Part shown: piece by piece, positions 45,395 through 57,704 of the stretch
Layout of the letters: every line of letters begins with the position of its first letter
How positions within the stretch are numbered: position 1 is the first letter of the stretch
Assembly (NCBI GenBank): GCA_038503035.1
Contig: JAVSML010024708.1
Span: 1 to 64,000, forward strand
From: Crocodylus rhombifer
Taxonomy: Eukaryota; Chordata; Crocodylia; Crocodylidae
DNA: 64,000 bases
Reading direction: 5' to 3'
Notes under the pieces: generated by a model
Told to the model about the DNA's origin: nothing
The model's database searches: none
The model's input: the letters and a program-made list of their open reading frames with translations, nothing else
Made by a program: the position numbers and the translations under genes

Positions 45395-46790
45395 TCGAAT
45401 ATTGTATGGTTGACCACACAATTGAATTCTGCTCCACTGTGAAATCATCACGTGCGCTGAGTGAAGCAGAAGTACTCTGGGGTAAAAATTTGAAATCATT
45501 TCTTCATCAGAACGTGCATGTACGAAGGAGCCAAATTCATATTACATAGCAACTACAAATCTGACATCTCCTGACTTTTGAGTATTTGATTGGGCAATTC
45601 TATTATAAAGTGGTTTTTAAATTATGGATAAATTTAGAAGCCCCTACTGAGCATCACCAGCAAGGCTTGTACCATGACCTGGCACTGCTGTACACTCCCA
45701 CCACTTATGTTACAGGGCTAACTACGTTAGCAGGCGGCTGGAAAAGAAACAGATTAAAAGGAATGGATCCAGGTGCTGAATCTGGAGGTGGCCAATGCAG
45801 AAGGGTGGAATCTAGCACAGCCTGGCTCTCCCCCACTCACTGATACAGATGCTTTGGCAAGTCACAGGTATCTCCATCATTTTTATGGCAGCAATCCAGC
45901 TTCACAATGTTCACATTGGCAATTATTGCAGTATGGTGCTAACATTTTCAAGCTTTTCTTAGGGGTCACACACACACCTTTTATAATGGAAAGTTTCTGG
46001 CAATCTAATTGTTATTACTAACTCACCCTCCCCCCCTCAAGCCACGATGCTTCCACCAATGCCCTGGAAGCTCATTTCACTACCTTAACAATCACACTGA
46101 AAGGAACTTCTCCCCCCTCTCCCGTTTTTATCTGTACTTTTCCTGTATTATGTCTTGGATGCTCTTACAGGTTGGTGCACTGTAAATAGCTAGAGTAATG
46201 GGGATTATCTAATTCATGTTACTTTCAGTTCCTGCAATTTATCTCACTATACAGAAACCCACTGAAATCAATGTGGCTCGTTTGAGATGAACTGCAAAAA
46301 CAGGACTTTCATTATGTTAAATACCATCTTAAAGGGAATCTGCAGAGGTAAATACAGTTGGGGTACTTGTCTCTTTTCCTACAGTCTTTTGCTGTGATGT
46401 ATGGAGGTAAGGAAGGCTTTTGTTAAAAAAAACAAACAAACTACTTCCTGTTTACTTTAGAAAGTCAAGTCTATACTTTAAGAGTCATAGGACAAGAGAC
46501 ACAACATTAGAGCACTTTGAAGTCATAGGATAATTTTTTCCCCAAAATACCTTACAGCCAGGTTCTTTTTTCACTAGATGTTTAAGTAAGTAAGTAGGAA
46601 TTAAAAATGTACACCTAAATCCAACACATACTTGGCATTTCAGACTAGAAGAGCGACACTTAATCTTATGCATCTCTACTGAAGTAACCCAGAGCGTACA
46701 TTTTATTAGTGGCTAAGCTCAAAGTATGTCACTCAAAAAGCATCACACTTAAACATACAAAACTACAATCAACATCATTCAATTTAGCTC
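45395..46790. other. No recognisable feature
   Basis: AT-rich intron with a short AAGTAAGTAAGTAGG tract near 46583. Nothing else was identified. Confidence 0.5.
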
Positions 46791-46799
46791 CTTTTGCTG

Positions 46800-46985
46800 G
46801 TCATCTTTTGCCCAATAGCTCAGTGACTATAGGGGAGCTGGGGTGGTGCAGGTGCTAAGGCTCATGGCTGACTCTGAATGGACTGCAACCCAATCTCCTG
46901 CTTCCTCGGAGAGTACCACCAGGCTATAATTTAGGCTCCACTCCTAAGGGGAGGAGGGAATCACAGGACACCCAAGAATGTGAGT
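46800..46985. repeat. tRNA-related repeat fragment
   Basis: CAATAGCTCAGTGACTATAGG resembles a tRNA-like head. CTCCTGCTTCCTCGGAGAGT followed by ACCACCAGGCTATAA resembles the inverted half of the same family as 22555-22800. It is decayed and not a functional tRNA. Confidence 0.4.
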
Positions 46986-48974
46986 GTCATGAGGGAAAAA
47001 GAAGAATAAGCAGAAATTATTCTACCTTTGCATCCTACTACATTTCCCAGGGGAGAAGAGTTCTGGGTTCCACTCCCTCCTCCCATTCCATCCTGATTTA
47101 TTTTAGACAGTTTTCAGCTAAAAACCATAAATAAACTTAGCAGTAAAGACTAGAACTGGGGACTTCCTCCTTCCCTTTTAGTCTTCAGGGTGCCTGCTTC
47201 TAAACTTCTTCCAATGTTCTGAATCACTCCTTAGAGACACCTATCACTTCCTGTCCTCTGCACATGCCGCCTAGCTTAAATGATTCATGAAATCTCTGAA
47301 GTTTTTCCATTGACTTTATATTATTACTAGATGCCTAATTAGGTCATTTTGAACCTGGTAAAGGTGCTCAGAAATTCTCTCTCTAGGTACCATATCCAAA
47401 CAGGACATTGGTGACCATGGTCTTTCACAGATCTCTTCTTCGAGGCCTATAGAATTTCCAGTGTTGATGCATTCATTCATTTAGATAGACTCTTGACATA
47501 AGTCAACCTCTGTTTTCCATGATCTCTCCTTCCTTCACTCTTTCCTGTTATGACCAGACTTTCGATTTCCTCTTTCCTCATAACATGTCTGAGAAACTCC
47601 AACTGTCTCCTCTTCTGCAGCCTACTCTTAACAAAATATCTTCATTTGAAGCATGACTTGTCCAACATACTTCAAAATGCGCCTTAAGAATGACATCTTA
47701 CTTGCTTCAATTCTCTTTTCAATATTTGGCAGTATTGTACAACATTCTGATGCACACATGAGGACTGGTATAACACAGCAATCCAAAACTCTTAACTTCA
47801 TCCCCATAGAAATCTTACTATTTGTTAATATCGTTTCCATTTTCAGAAATGCGTCTTTTGCCATCCCTATTCTCCATATTATTTCATAATCACATTTGCC
47901 ATCTGATGTTAGTTTCCCAAGAAGTTAAATGTAATGATCTGCCTTATCTGTTCCTTTTCCACTTTGAAGTTGTATACAAGGATGATCTTTTTGTGATTAC
48001 CATGCATTTTTTCTACAGTTGATACTTAAACATTGCTTCTTGCTTTCACTAATAATTTTATCTAAAATTCCTTGCAGCTTCTCTTCTGAATCAGCTATTA
48101 AGACTGTGTCCCTTGCGCAATGTAAGTTGTTCAAATTCTGTCTGCCAATGATCAGCCCCAGTAAATCCTCAGTCTGCCTCAGTATTTTCTCGCTGTGCAT
48201 GTTGAACAAGTCAGGTGAAAAAACACAGCCTTGCCTCACACCTCTCAGTCTGGATGAAATCACTTAGTTAATTTTCTATCTTCACTGCTGCAGTTTGGTT
48301 CCAATAGAGGTTTCTTACAATTCTCAAGTCTTTACCATCAATATGCAGTTCTTCCAGTATTTTCATGAACTCCTCATGCTTGAATCTATCAAAAGCTTTG
48401 GTATAATCAATAAAACACAAGAAAAGGTCTTTTCTCATTTCTGTTGCCCTCTCCAAAAGTGTTTGTACCATGAAGACAGAATTTCTTCTACCTCAGTCTT
48501 CAACAAAACCACACTGAACTTTTGCAATCTCCAGTCTTCTACTTCTAGCTCTCAACATCAGCACCTTTAATAGGATCGTTGTTACATAGCTCATTAAACT
48601 GATGGCTCAACAGAGCTCACATTCAATGGCTCCAGATCTTTTGGGGAGCACAACAAAGATTGATTTACTGAGGTGCTCAAGTATTTCTCCACTTTCATAA
48701 ATCTCATTGATAACAGTTGTTAACTTTTCTATACCAAACTCTTCCAAACATTCGATTTGTTCTACTGCAATCTCATCTGGTCTTGCATCTTTACTGGTTT
48801 TCATTTGGTTGATAACTTTTTGTACTTCTGACTTTAGAATTTTCAAACCGCCCATGTTCATCTTAATAGATAGCTTTTCTTCTTGACTGTCGTGGAATAA
48901 CTCTTCAATATACTCTGTCCATCTTTTAAATACTTGTTTTCATTCCATAATTACATCACCATTCTTGGCTTTTA

Positions 48975-50910
48975 CATGTCCCCGAGCAGATCATCTAGTC
49001 TGACCCCCTGCCATGGCAGGAAAGAGTACTGGGGTCAAATGACCCCAGCAAGGTGTTCCTCTAACCTCCTCTTGAAAACCCCCAGGGTAGCAGCCTGCAC
49101 CATTTCTCTTGGAAGTTGGTTCCAGACCCTAGCCGCCCTGACCGTGAAGTAGCACATCCTGATATCTAACCTAAACCTACCCTCTGCCAGCTTGTGACCG
49201 TTATTCCTGGTCACTCCTGGCGGTGCTCAGGGGAACAGGGACTCCCCTAATGCCTGCTGATCCCCCCGACTAGTTTACAACAGACCACTAGTTCCCCCCT
49301 GAGCCTTCTCTTTTGGAGGCTGAACAGGTTCAGGTCCCGTAGCCTCTCCTCATAGGGCCTGCCCTGCTGTCCCCTGATCATGCGAGTGGCCCTCCTCTGG
49401 ACCCTCTCCATGCTGTCCACATCCCTCTTGAAGTGCGGCGCCCAGAACTGGACGCAGTACTCCAGCTGAGGCCTGACCAGTGCTGCATAGAGGGGGAGGA
49501 TCACCTCTTTGGACCTGCTCGAGATGCATCTGTGGATGCATGACAAGGTACGGTTGGCCTTCCTGACTGCCTCCCCACACTGCCGGCCCATGTTCATCTT
49601 GGAGTCAATGATGACTCCAAGATCCTTTTCCGCCTCTGTCCTGGCAAGAGGGGAGTTCCCCAACCTGTAGGTATGGTGCCGGTTGTTCCTCCCCAGGTGC
49701 ATCACTTTGCACTTGTCTGTGTTGAATCCTATCCTATTCTCATCCGCCCACCCCTGTAACCTGTCCAGGTCCGATTGTAGCCTGTTGCTTCTTTCTAGTG
49801 TGCCCACGTCCCCCCACATCTTAGTGTCATCAGCAAATTTGAACAGGGTGCTTTTTACCCCCTCGTCCAAGTCACTGATGAAGATGTTGAACAGTGCGGG
49901 CCCCAGGACCGAGCCCTGCGGAACCCCACTGCCCACATCCCTCCAGGTTGAGAAGGACCCATCCACCACCACTCTCTGGGTGCGGCCCTCCAGCCAGTTG
50001 GTGACCCAATTGACTGTGTGGGTGTTGACACCACAGTCCCCCAGTTTCTTAATGAAAACGGGGTGAGAGACAGTGTCAAAAGCCTTCTGGAAGTCCAGGA
50101 AGACTATATCCACTGCTACCCCTGCATCTAATGATTTGGTGATCTGATCATAAAAGGCTACCAGGTTGGTCTGACAGGACCTGCCACTGATGAACCCGTG
50201 TTGGTTGCCCCTAAGCATGCAGTCCCCTGCTGGCCCCTCCTGGATGTGTGCCAGAATAATTTTCTCAAACAGCTTGCCTAAGATCGAGGTAAGACTAACT
50301 GGCCTATAGTTTCCTGGGTCCTCCTTCTTCCCCTTTTTGAAGATGGGAACCACGTTGGCCCTCTTCCAGTCCTCCGGCACCACACCAGAGTACCACGAGT
50401 GCTCATAAAGCCTTGCCAGGGGTCCTGCAAAGACCTCGGCCAATTCCTTTAGAATTCTAGGGTGGAGACCATTCGGACTGGCTGACTTGAACACGTCCAG
50501 TCCCTCCAGAAGCTCCCTAACTAGTTCCTCACTAACCCTTGGCCCACGTTTGCCTCCCCTGGGGCCCGAGGGGGGCCCAGCAGGGAGGTGGCTGTTCTGG
50601 TCCCTACTTAGGAAGACGGAGGCAAAGAAATCGTTAAACATGTTAGCTTTGCCGTCTAGTGTGACGACCAAGTTTCCCATCGCATCCTGCAAGGGCCCCA
50701 CATTACCCGGGACCTTCTTTTTACTCCCTATGTATTTAAAGGCGGACTTCTTATTGTCCTTAATCTGGGAAGCTCATCCTAATTCCATCTCTGCCTTGGC
50801 CTTCCTGACTGCCCCCTTACATCCCTGAGTGACTGCAGTATAGTCATCCCTGCTGATGTCCCCTTTCCATTGGGTGTATGCCTCCCTTTTGGTGAGCCAT
50901 GGAGGCTTTT
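48975..50910 (-). mobile_element. Young CR1 LINE inserted in the RTE-like LINE
   Basis: This 5'-truncated CR1 runs from ORF2 sequence upstream of the RT (GDISRDDYTAVTQGCKGAVR at about 50860-50800) through RT to the untranslated 3' region. It ends near AGATCATCTAGTCTGACCCC, about 35 bp short of the 3' terminus seen at 61771-62275. A premature stop near 50770 and a frameshift near 49265 are the main lesions. Its sequence is much less decayed than the surrounding LINE, and it splits that LINE between its endonuclease and RT regions. Confidence 0.9.
49247..50701 (-). pseudogene. CR1 ORF2 reverse-transcriptase frame (484 codons open)
   Basis: This open frame spans the whole CR1 reverse transcriptase. 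It includes NYRPVSLTSILGKLFEKIIL (finger region), QHGFISGRSCQTNLVAFYD, motif A DIVFLDFQKAFDTVSH, SGVPQGSVLGPALFNIFISD (motif B), and motif C FKFADDTKMWG with both catalytic Asp present. The LQGWADENRIGFNTDKCKVM and KDLGVIIDSKMN blocks follow. The thumb and tail blocks come next (LEYCVQFWAPHFKRDV, RRATRMIRG). The frame ends early at GGISRH by a frameshift where the copy at 61771-62275 continues RGDQQALRVSLVPRALPGVT. The start Met is internal, because upstream CR1 sequence is cut by a stop near 50770. This is a mobile-element pseudogene, not a host gene. Confidence 0.88.
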
Positions 50911-51349
50911 CTATCTCTGTACATTGTTCCTACTCTTCCTTTTCTTCATTGCACATTGATCAAATGATTTTGTCCAGTTTCGTACACTCTTCCATAGTAA
51001 GGGTTTTCACCTTTCTTCTATAAGTTCACAGATTTCTTCAGTTATCCATTTCGGTTTCTTTTGTCTTACTTTTGATGGAATAACCTCCTTGGCTATTTTA
51101 ACTAGTGCTTCTTTGAAAGTTTCCCAATTTGACTTATTTCCTTCATCTTCAAGTTCTTGAAAACAATTTTGGACTGCAACTGTGTACCTTTCTTTAGTCA
51201 GCTCTTTTCCCATTAGAATTGAATAATCAAACTTCTTTGTCGCTTTTGGTTTCTTATGTTTCCTCAACCTTCCCTTGATGGTGCATACTACAGGTACATG
51301 ATCATTTCCACAGCCCACCCCAGGGAGAGTCTTTGATTGGACTGCATTC

Positions 51350-52580
51350 CTGAATCTTCAGTTGCTCAGAAATTACCCTGTTTAAATGTAGGTGTCGTAC
51401 ACCAAGACAAGTGAAGTCCTTTGCTTGGTGACTTAAGAGCACACTGGAAGACTTATATTCCTAGGCTACATAGGCCTTTTAAAAATTTTTTTTACCATTA
51501 TGTTAGTGTTAGTAAACAATGAGGTTAACAAAAATAATTACAACACATTTAAAAGAGTGGAAAGAGATGGGAGCCAACATAACTTGATTTTAAGGTACTA
51601 ACCAGAAGTTTCAATGTGCTTGACTGTCCTTTAAAACCTCTCTCAGTTAGTTTTACTAATACCTTCATGTATTCTTTAATAGTTATCTGTGCAGTAATAA
51701 TTTTTTTAATGGAATGTATTTTTAAAAAAAACCCAGAAACCTTAAGGCAAACCTTTCAAGATGAAAAATCCTTTCTGACATCTACATAAATGCCACATGT
51801 AGAGAACTAGAAATAGTAGCTCTGATTTTGGAAACCATGGTACAATTTCCTGCTCTACCATAAACTTCAAGTCTGACCAAAGGAAAATTACATTAGTCTG
51901 TCTAAGCCTGAGTTCTCCACCTGTAAACCAGAGGTAAATCATAAGTGAAAAGAAATGCATTAAAATTTTGTGGTGTTCAGACTCTACGATGATGGGCACA
52001 CTCTGAGTACTAGAGATATTGTAAGCAATTTAATTATTTTACTTTCCATTTTAGTTTACAATCGTTTTCTCTTCATTCTCTCAATTTCCTTCAGCCGTCC
52101 TACAGCAATGCCATATTGCGATGTTTTGGGTCCCAAGGCAAAATCTCAATGAGAGATCCTGGTTGTAGAGAGACAAACACTAGGCTAACAATAGATTATT
52201 CTGTCCTTTTTTTTCTCCCCAGTGTATCTATTTACTTCATTGGAACTATTTGCCCAATAAAGAATTATCGTGAGTAAAATAATGAGGTAAGTCCTGAGAT
52301 CCAGATTCTACTTTTAGATAAACAGAAAAAATAGACCAATGTCTCACATGGGCGAACATGATTTAAGAAAAAAAGCTGGAAACACATTGATAGTTCAGGA
52401 AATAAATTACTGAAGGCAGTTTATGAAAAAGGATGATCATGAACAAAGATTTTTAGATCTGATACAAAAGATAAGTGCATTTGAGACACAAATTGGCAGC
52501 AACTGCTTAAGAAAATCTCAGACAACCTTACCCCAATCACAGTATTCACATTTTCCACAAACCTTATACTTGAAAACTAG
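51350..52580. other. No recognisable feature
   Basis: AT-rich intron upstream of the RTE-like LINE, with homopolymer runs near 51480 and 51720. Nothing was identified. Confidence 0.5.
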
Positions 52581-52734
52581 TTCAGGTTAATGAAAACTAA
52601 ATTTGCATCGAGCCCACTAATTGGTCAGACACAAGCCAATCATTCTGTTAAAAAAAAAAAAGAAGAAAAAGAAAATAGAAGAAGAATGGTGGCTCTAAAA
52701 AGAATCACCAACACACTTACAGGCTGGGGGATGA

Positions 52735-53222
52735 CCTTCTCAGCGGCAAAAAGGGATCTTGGAGTCATAGTTGATTCTAAGATGAGCACGAGTCGTCAAT
52801 GTGTTAAAGTGATCAATAAGGCTAACCGCACTTTATCATGTATTAGTAGATGCATGGCAAGAGAAGGCTGAGAGGTGATCTTGTAGCTGCCTATAAATTT
52901 ATCAGGGGAGGGCAGCAGGGAATAGGAGATGCTCTATTTACTAGGGCACCTCCTGGAGTAACTAGGAACAATGGCCACAAATTGACTGAGAGCAGATTTA
53001 GGTTGGACATTAGACAAAACTTGTTTACAGTAAGGGTTGCCAGAATTTGGAATGGGCTTCCAAGGGAGATGGTGCTCTCCCCTACCCTGGGGGTCTTCAA
53101 GAGGAGACTGGATAAGCACCTACCTGCGGTCATCTGACCCCAGCGCTCTTTCCTGCCTAGGGCAAGGGGTCAGATTTGATGATCTACTGAGGTCCCTTCT
53201 GACCCTAACATCTATGAGTATG
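52735..53222 (+). mobile_element. CR1 3' fragment with internal deletion
   Basis: It encodes KRDLGVIVDSKMSTSRQC and NRTLSCISRCM, then jumps to RRLRGDLVAAYKFIRGGQQG, missing the block in between. It continues through VTRNNGHKLTESRFRLDIRQ and GVFKRRLDKHLPAVI, then the 3' end TGATCTACTGAGGTCCCTTC with a terminal TCTATGAGTATGAGTG. An A-rich tract lies just upstream at 52650-52665. Confidence 0.88.
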
Positions 53223-53569
53223 AGTGTGAATGGCAACAGTCAAGACTGTTCCCACTTTAACTATACTAGCATAGCTCACCAGTTAACTATATCAGTAAAG
53301 TTAAAGCCCCCACATTTTAACATAGACAGTGCCTCTATTGTATACACTATTTCAAGCCCCAAAATGGAAAAAAAGGCATCACTATTATCACTATAACTGT
53401 ACCCTTGTAAAAGCTCATACCATTACTACTATATAAGTAATAAATCACACTCTTAGATGACATGGTGATACAGATACAACTTCTAATATGTAGCCCAGTT
53501 TACAGGAAAAAATGCCCAATAAGCCTTGGTTATAATTTCTAACCTAACTGCTAAATCTAGTGTTGCTGG

Positions 53570-54160
53570 GCACCTTAAGGTCCCTGTACACGAGCACGGA
53601 GGCTGTTCCGACGCACTATAATTCTAGCACGTCAGAGCAGACTGAGTTCACTGAATTTGCTGAAACGTAGTACAGCAAAAGCTTTGTTATCCAGCACCCA
53701 TGGGGAATGGGGGGTGCTGGATAACCAAATATGCCGGTTACCTGAGAGGCCCAAACAGGTATCTTTGCCCGGTTGCTCTGCTGCCTCTACTGCCGTGTCC
53801 AGTGCACCGCTGTCCCTCCTGCCACATCATTGGCCCTCCCACTGCATCAGTACGCCGGGGGACAGGGAGGGGGGCCCCGTGCAGGCTGCTATGCTGTGGG
53901 GGCTCAACAGCAAAGGCTGCTTTGTTCTGGGGCATGGGGTCTTGGTGAAACTGGAAGTGCCACAGTGGGCACTTCCGGTTTTGCTTTTACCTTACAAGCC
54001 AGCATGCCGGTTTGTAAGGTGCCAGATAACACGGCCTTTACTGTAATTACCAGGCTCCAGCCAGCCACTGTGTTTCACGTATCAGTGCCCCCATATTTCA
54101 AAATCATGGTGGGGGCACTTGAACTAAAGCCTGTGAAACTAATTTGCCCATCATACAAAT
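53570..54160. repeat. Foldback interspersed repeat, copy 3, split by a Tigger-like element
   Basis: The left part, 53570-53670 (GTCCCTGTACACGAGCACGG, then ACGTCAGAGCAGACTGAG), and right part, 54046-54160 (GTATCAGTGCCCCCATATTT, then GGGGGCACTTGAACTAAAG), match opposite portions of the repeats at 24190-24375 and 30190-30480. The intervening 371 bp is a separate TA-flanked element. Confidence 0.5.
53673..54043 (-). mobile_element. pogo/Tigger-like non-autonomous element, copy 2 (371 bp)
   Basis: The ends CAGCAAAAGCTTTGTTATCC and AGATAACACGGCCTTTACTG are inverted and flanked by TA (53671-53672 and 54044-54045). It shares GGCACTTCCGGTTTTGCTTT and ACCTTACAAG words with 24554-24911 in the reverse orientation. 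No transposase is present. Confidence 0.8.
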
Positions 54161-54169
54161 CTGACCTCA

Positions 54170-55260
54170 GTACAGCATTTGGCTTTTTAAACAAAACTCT
54201 GTGCACAATAATCAGAGTAAATCTTTGGAATCTATCTATGTGTGCTCTGATATAAAAAGCAGCTTATTAAACACTTTAATCTTTGCAACCGAATGTATTT
54301 TAATTGGAAAATAGAATTCGTTGGTGATTCAGCAGAACAGACGGAACAGAACTAGTTTTAGCAAAGTGTAGAAAGGGAAAACAGGGCCCTAGAACTGAAA
54401 GACTATCACAAAATAAGCTGCAGTTTATCTAACTTCCCAGCACCATCTGCACAGAATAATGACTTAATGTTCCTTTCATACTTTCTGTAAACTATCGTAT
54501 AACATGATTCACTAAAGAATAAATTTAAAACAAATGACACATTTCTGAAATCCTGCAACTTTCATTTCACACGTTTATCAAAAGCAAGCAAGCTAACTGG
54601 CAACTAATCACCCTTCCAATCAGCCAAAATACTAACAAACTTGGCTGTGGAGTTCCCTGTAATGCCTCATTTGCAGTGTGTAGAAAATATATAAAACTGG
54701 CAAATTGGTAAAAAGTTTCCAAGACTGAGAAGTTCCCAAAGTATACCATGTCCAAAATAATAGAAATTAATGTGCCTTAGTGAAAAATGTGTTTATACTG
54801 ATTCACAATGCATGGGAAATTCACACATATTAAAATCTATATTTTTTGGAAAATGCATTCATCTTCTTTTTACTGTATTTCAGGTTATAATGGATCCCAA
54901 AGAAGGAAACCTTATAAATGTTATAATTTTCCATGCTTATAATCTAATTTTTAGAGGGTCATTTTAAATCCTGCCCCCCTCCCCCACACACCACTGCAGC
55001 AGGATAGCCAGCAGCATGGAGACAGGTGGTAGTGGGGAAGTAAAGCAGACTGACTCTTGCTCCTTGCTGCCTGTCCTCCCTCACCTCAGTGCTTGTCACC
55101 CCTGGTGCTGGTGCACCCCATGCCTGTCCCTGACCCTCACACCAGTCCCCGTTCCCCAAACCAGAGTACCCCAGCATCCCAACATGCTCTCTGGGCTGGG
55201 CTCTGCTCCAGTAAAGCAGGGCTGGCCCCACCCCTCTGTTCCTCGGCTGGAGCAGGAACA
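54170..55260. other. No recognisable gene; GC-rich from 54960
   Basis: 54170-54955 is AT-rich with nothing identifiable. From about 54960 a C-rich block starts abruptly after TTTTTAGAGGGTCATTTT. It may belong to the transposon copy that ends at 56107. Confidence 0.35.
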
Positions 55261-55269
55261 AGGGTCTGG

Positions 55270-56107
55270 CCAGAGAGGGATTTAATGCCCCCCTCCCCGT
55301 CCCTCTGGCAGGGACCTGAGCCAGATCTACTGGGCATGCTCCCCACTTTGGATCCCAGTGCTGCCATGCATAGTCTGCTGCAGTTCTGCCCACCCCACAG
55401 TGTGGCCTCCCCACTGGGAAGGGGCTCATGCTCCCTGACACTATGATAGAAGCTGTTGCCCCCATCAAAGCCCTGCCCCATTGCTGCTGCACTGGCCGGC
55501 CAGGGGCGCAGCCAGATGCCAGTTGACAGGGTCCCTTAGGAGGGGAGCAGGGATAGGGGTTATTCCTTCTCCCTCCAGCATTGTGGTAGGGAGCTTATTC
55601 TGGCACTTGCTCCAAGCAGGAAGCAAGCAGTGGCAGTGGTTGGGGTAGGCAGACTCAGCTGTGGTCCCCCCGGGACAGTAGGAGTACAGGGGGAATAACC
55701 TACCTCCCTGCCCCCTCTGCCTCAGAGGCCATGCCAGCTGGCATCTGGCTGTGCCTAGCCTGGCTCTACCACTGCAGCAGCGAGGGGGGAGCACCTGGCA
55801 GACCTGGCTTGGGTCTTTGATGGTGGAACAGGGAGTGGAGAATTGAATTGAATCCCTCTCTAACCAGTTCAGCCCAGGCTATTGCCCAGCCTGGCTACAC
55901 ACCCCCAGCACAGCTTCTCTGCAGTCAAGGGTGTGCTCTAGCATCTCCCAGTTCCTGACCTGAGCAACTGCAGGCATGTGCCCGCATTTCCTCAGTCCAG
56001 AGGGAATGTCTATACTGTTAAAAAATGGTTCAGCCTAGGCAGGTAAGACTAACTTGCAAAGATTGAATCAGTTCAGGCCCTGGCTTTTTGAATGTCTGAC
56101 ACTTGCC
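55270..56107 (-). mobile_element. Harbinger-like element, copy 4 (one end recognised)
   Basis: The family left end appears in reverse at the right border: GGCTTTTTGAATGTCTGACA then CTTGCC, followed by TTA (56108-56110). Just inside lie GTAAGACTAACTTGCAAAGATTGAATC and the CTGCAGGCATGTGCCCGCAT word shared with the other copies (both in the inverted sense). The opposite end with AAACTGGTTT motifs was not found, so the left limit given is approximate. Confidence 0.55.
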
Positions 56108-56888
56108 TTATTGCATTCTGAAACTCTTTAGAAAGCCTGGGACTTGCAGGAAGGAAGAATACCGCATGACTACTACTAGGGCCACTGAGTGAGAAGTAGT
56201 ATACATAAGATCTAGATCTGCTTAAAGTGAAGCCTTAGCCACTGCATGATACAGGGAATTAAGGGCTGGCCAAAGAGATTTTATGGTCTTTCTTTTTAGA
56301 AGAGTATAGTTATCTGAGTGTCTTGTTTGTGACAGCTGTCACCAGGGAGGAAGGCACACAATGACTTTAAAAATAATCATGCATCCCACCTCCCCCCACC
56401 CAGGAAAGACTTGATATTTCTTATAAATCCTTATTTCAATTACAGAAAAGGAGACAGGAGTCTTCCAGGTTGACTTGACTGGATCCCTTAACAACTCATA
56501 GATTGACAAGACCACTTTAGCCAAAACATTGCAGAATATCTGCTAGTCTGTAAACAAGCTCTTTGATATTTTTTTTCTAGAGAAAGATTTGAAGAGCCAA
56601 GGTCACAAATCCTTTCACCAAATCCTGAAAACCCCAGAAATCAACCATCTGAGAAGAAGGCATGGGGCTGGCAGCATCATCTGGCAAACAAGAAGATTGT
56701 ATATTAGTCCTTGGAAGTCAACCACACTTGAACTCAAATCCAAAAAATCCTTTCAGTCGGGGAAGTGTAACAGGACCTCAGTTTCCCTTCTTTACTTTGC
56801 ATCTCCAAGGCCTGTTCAGGCAGCCTGACCCTGCTATTAGTCCCTTCCCTCACTCTTAACTTACCTGCCACACCTTTGATATTATTAA

Positions 56889-57696
56889 TAGGGCAGTCAG
56901 TTAATCGCAGTTAACTTACATGATTAATGCAAAAACAAATTAACATATCCTTTTTTTAAATGATGTTAATTATGCACATCATTTTGACCAGTGGAGCAGA
57001 CCAGCTCCAGACCAGCCAGAACCTGCACACACAACCCCAACCCTAGCCCACCCCACACCTGCTTCAAAGTCACCCACCCACACTGAGCATTGGCAGCCGG
57101 GCATGAGCTACTGTTCAGTGCAGGGAAAAAGCAGCCCCCCTCTCCCTCACCACTACCAGGCCCCTTTTGCTGTAGCTGCCCAGAGACCTCACCTGGGCTG
57201 CCCTGCAGCTCCTTTCTGCTACCATCACTGCCACGTTCATGCCACCCAGTGGGGGAGTGGTGGAACTGCAAAGGAGCCACAGGGTAGCCCAGGTGCAGGC
57301 TCAGTGAGGCTGCAGCAAGAAGAGCCCTGCAGCGGCGAAGGGGAGGGGCCATTTTTTTCTCTGTGCTGAGCAGCAGCTTCTGTCTGGCCACTGAGCATGG
57401 GCAGGTGGGTTTGGAGCAGATGAGAGGTGCACTGGAATCAAGGCTGCTCACAGGGGTTCCACCTCGTCCGCTTTGGCCAGGTCAAGTACCAGACCAGGCA
57501 CAGGACAGGACAGGGTTGTGGCTGGCACTGTGCGCTCTTGGTGGGGAGAAGCCATAGGGTGCATGGGTTTTGGGCTGTTGGGTGGGGCTTGCTGACCATT
57601 GTTTAACTGTGTGATTAAGGCTGTGATTAATTTTGACTATTTTTTTAAATTTTGCAATTAATTGTAATTAATTTTGTTAATAATTTTTTAGCCCTA
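56889..57696. mobile_element. hAT-type inverted-repeat element (808 bp, TTAATCGC class)
   Basis: The left end TAGGGCAGTCAGTTAATCGC and right end TTTTTTAGCCCTA are inverted repeats. Duplications with one mismatch flank them, attattaa (56881-56888) and gttattaa (57697-57704), indicating hAT-style integration. Subterminal TTAATCGCAGTTAAC and GATTAATTTTGAC words are typical of a widespread vertebrate MITE class. The GC-rich centre carries no transposase. Confidence 0.8.
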
Positions 57697-57704
57697 GTTA
57701 TTAA

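Larger units (their letters stand above)
47430..51345 (-). mobile_element. RTE-like LINE, minus strand, split by a young CR1
   Basis: The 5' part (50915-51345) encodes the end of an APE-type endonuclease and the linker (GCGNDHVPVVC, RLRKHKKPK, WITEEICELIEER). The 3' part (47430-48974) encodes reverse transcriptase: KTSKDARPDEIAVEQI, motif A FIDYTKAFD, motif B GVRQGCVFSPDLFN, then motif C. Motif C reads CARDT where YADDT is expected, so a catalytic Asp is lost. The C-terminal block is MAKDAFLKMETILTNSKISM. Frameshifts and stops separate these blocks. The clade is uncertain: RTE-like by endonuclease and RT motifs, but a related APE clade is possible. Confidence 0.85.

Noticed and set aside
49683..50828. 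Plus-strand open frames opposite the CR1 reverse transcriptase
   Set aside because: They are antisense shadows of the 484-codon CR1 frame.
54950..55260. Left end of Harbinger-like copy 4 at TTTTTAGAGGGTC
   Set aside because: The bases after TTA do not match the family terminus and AAACTGGTTT motifs are missing, so the border could not be supported.
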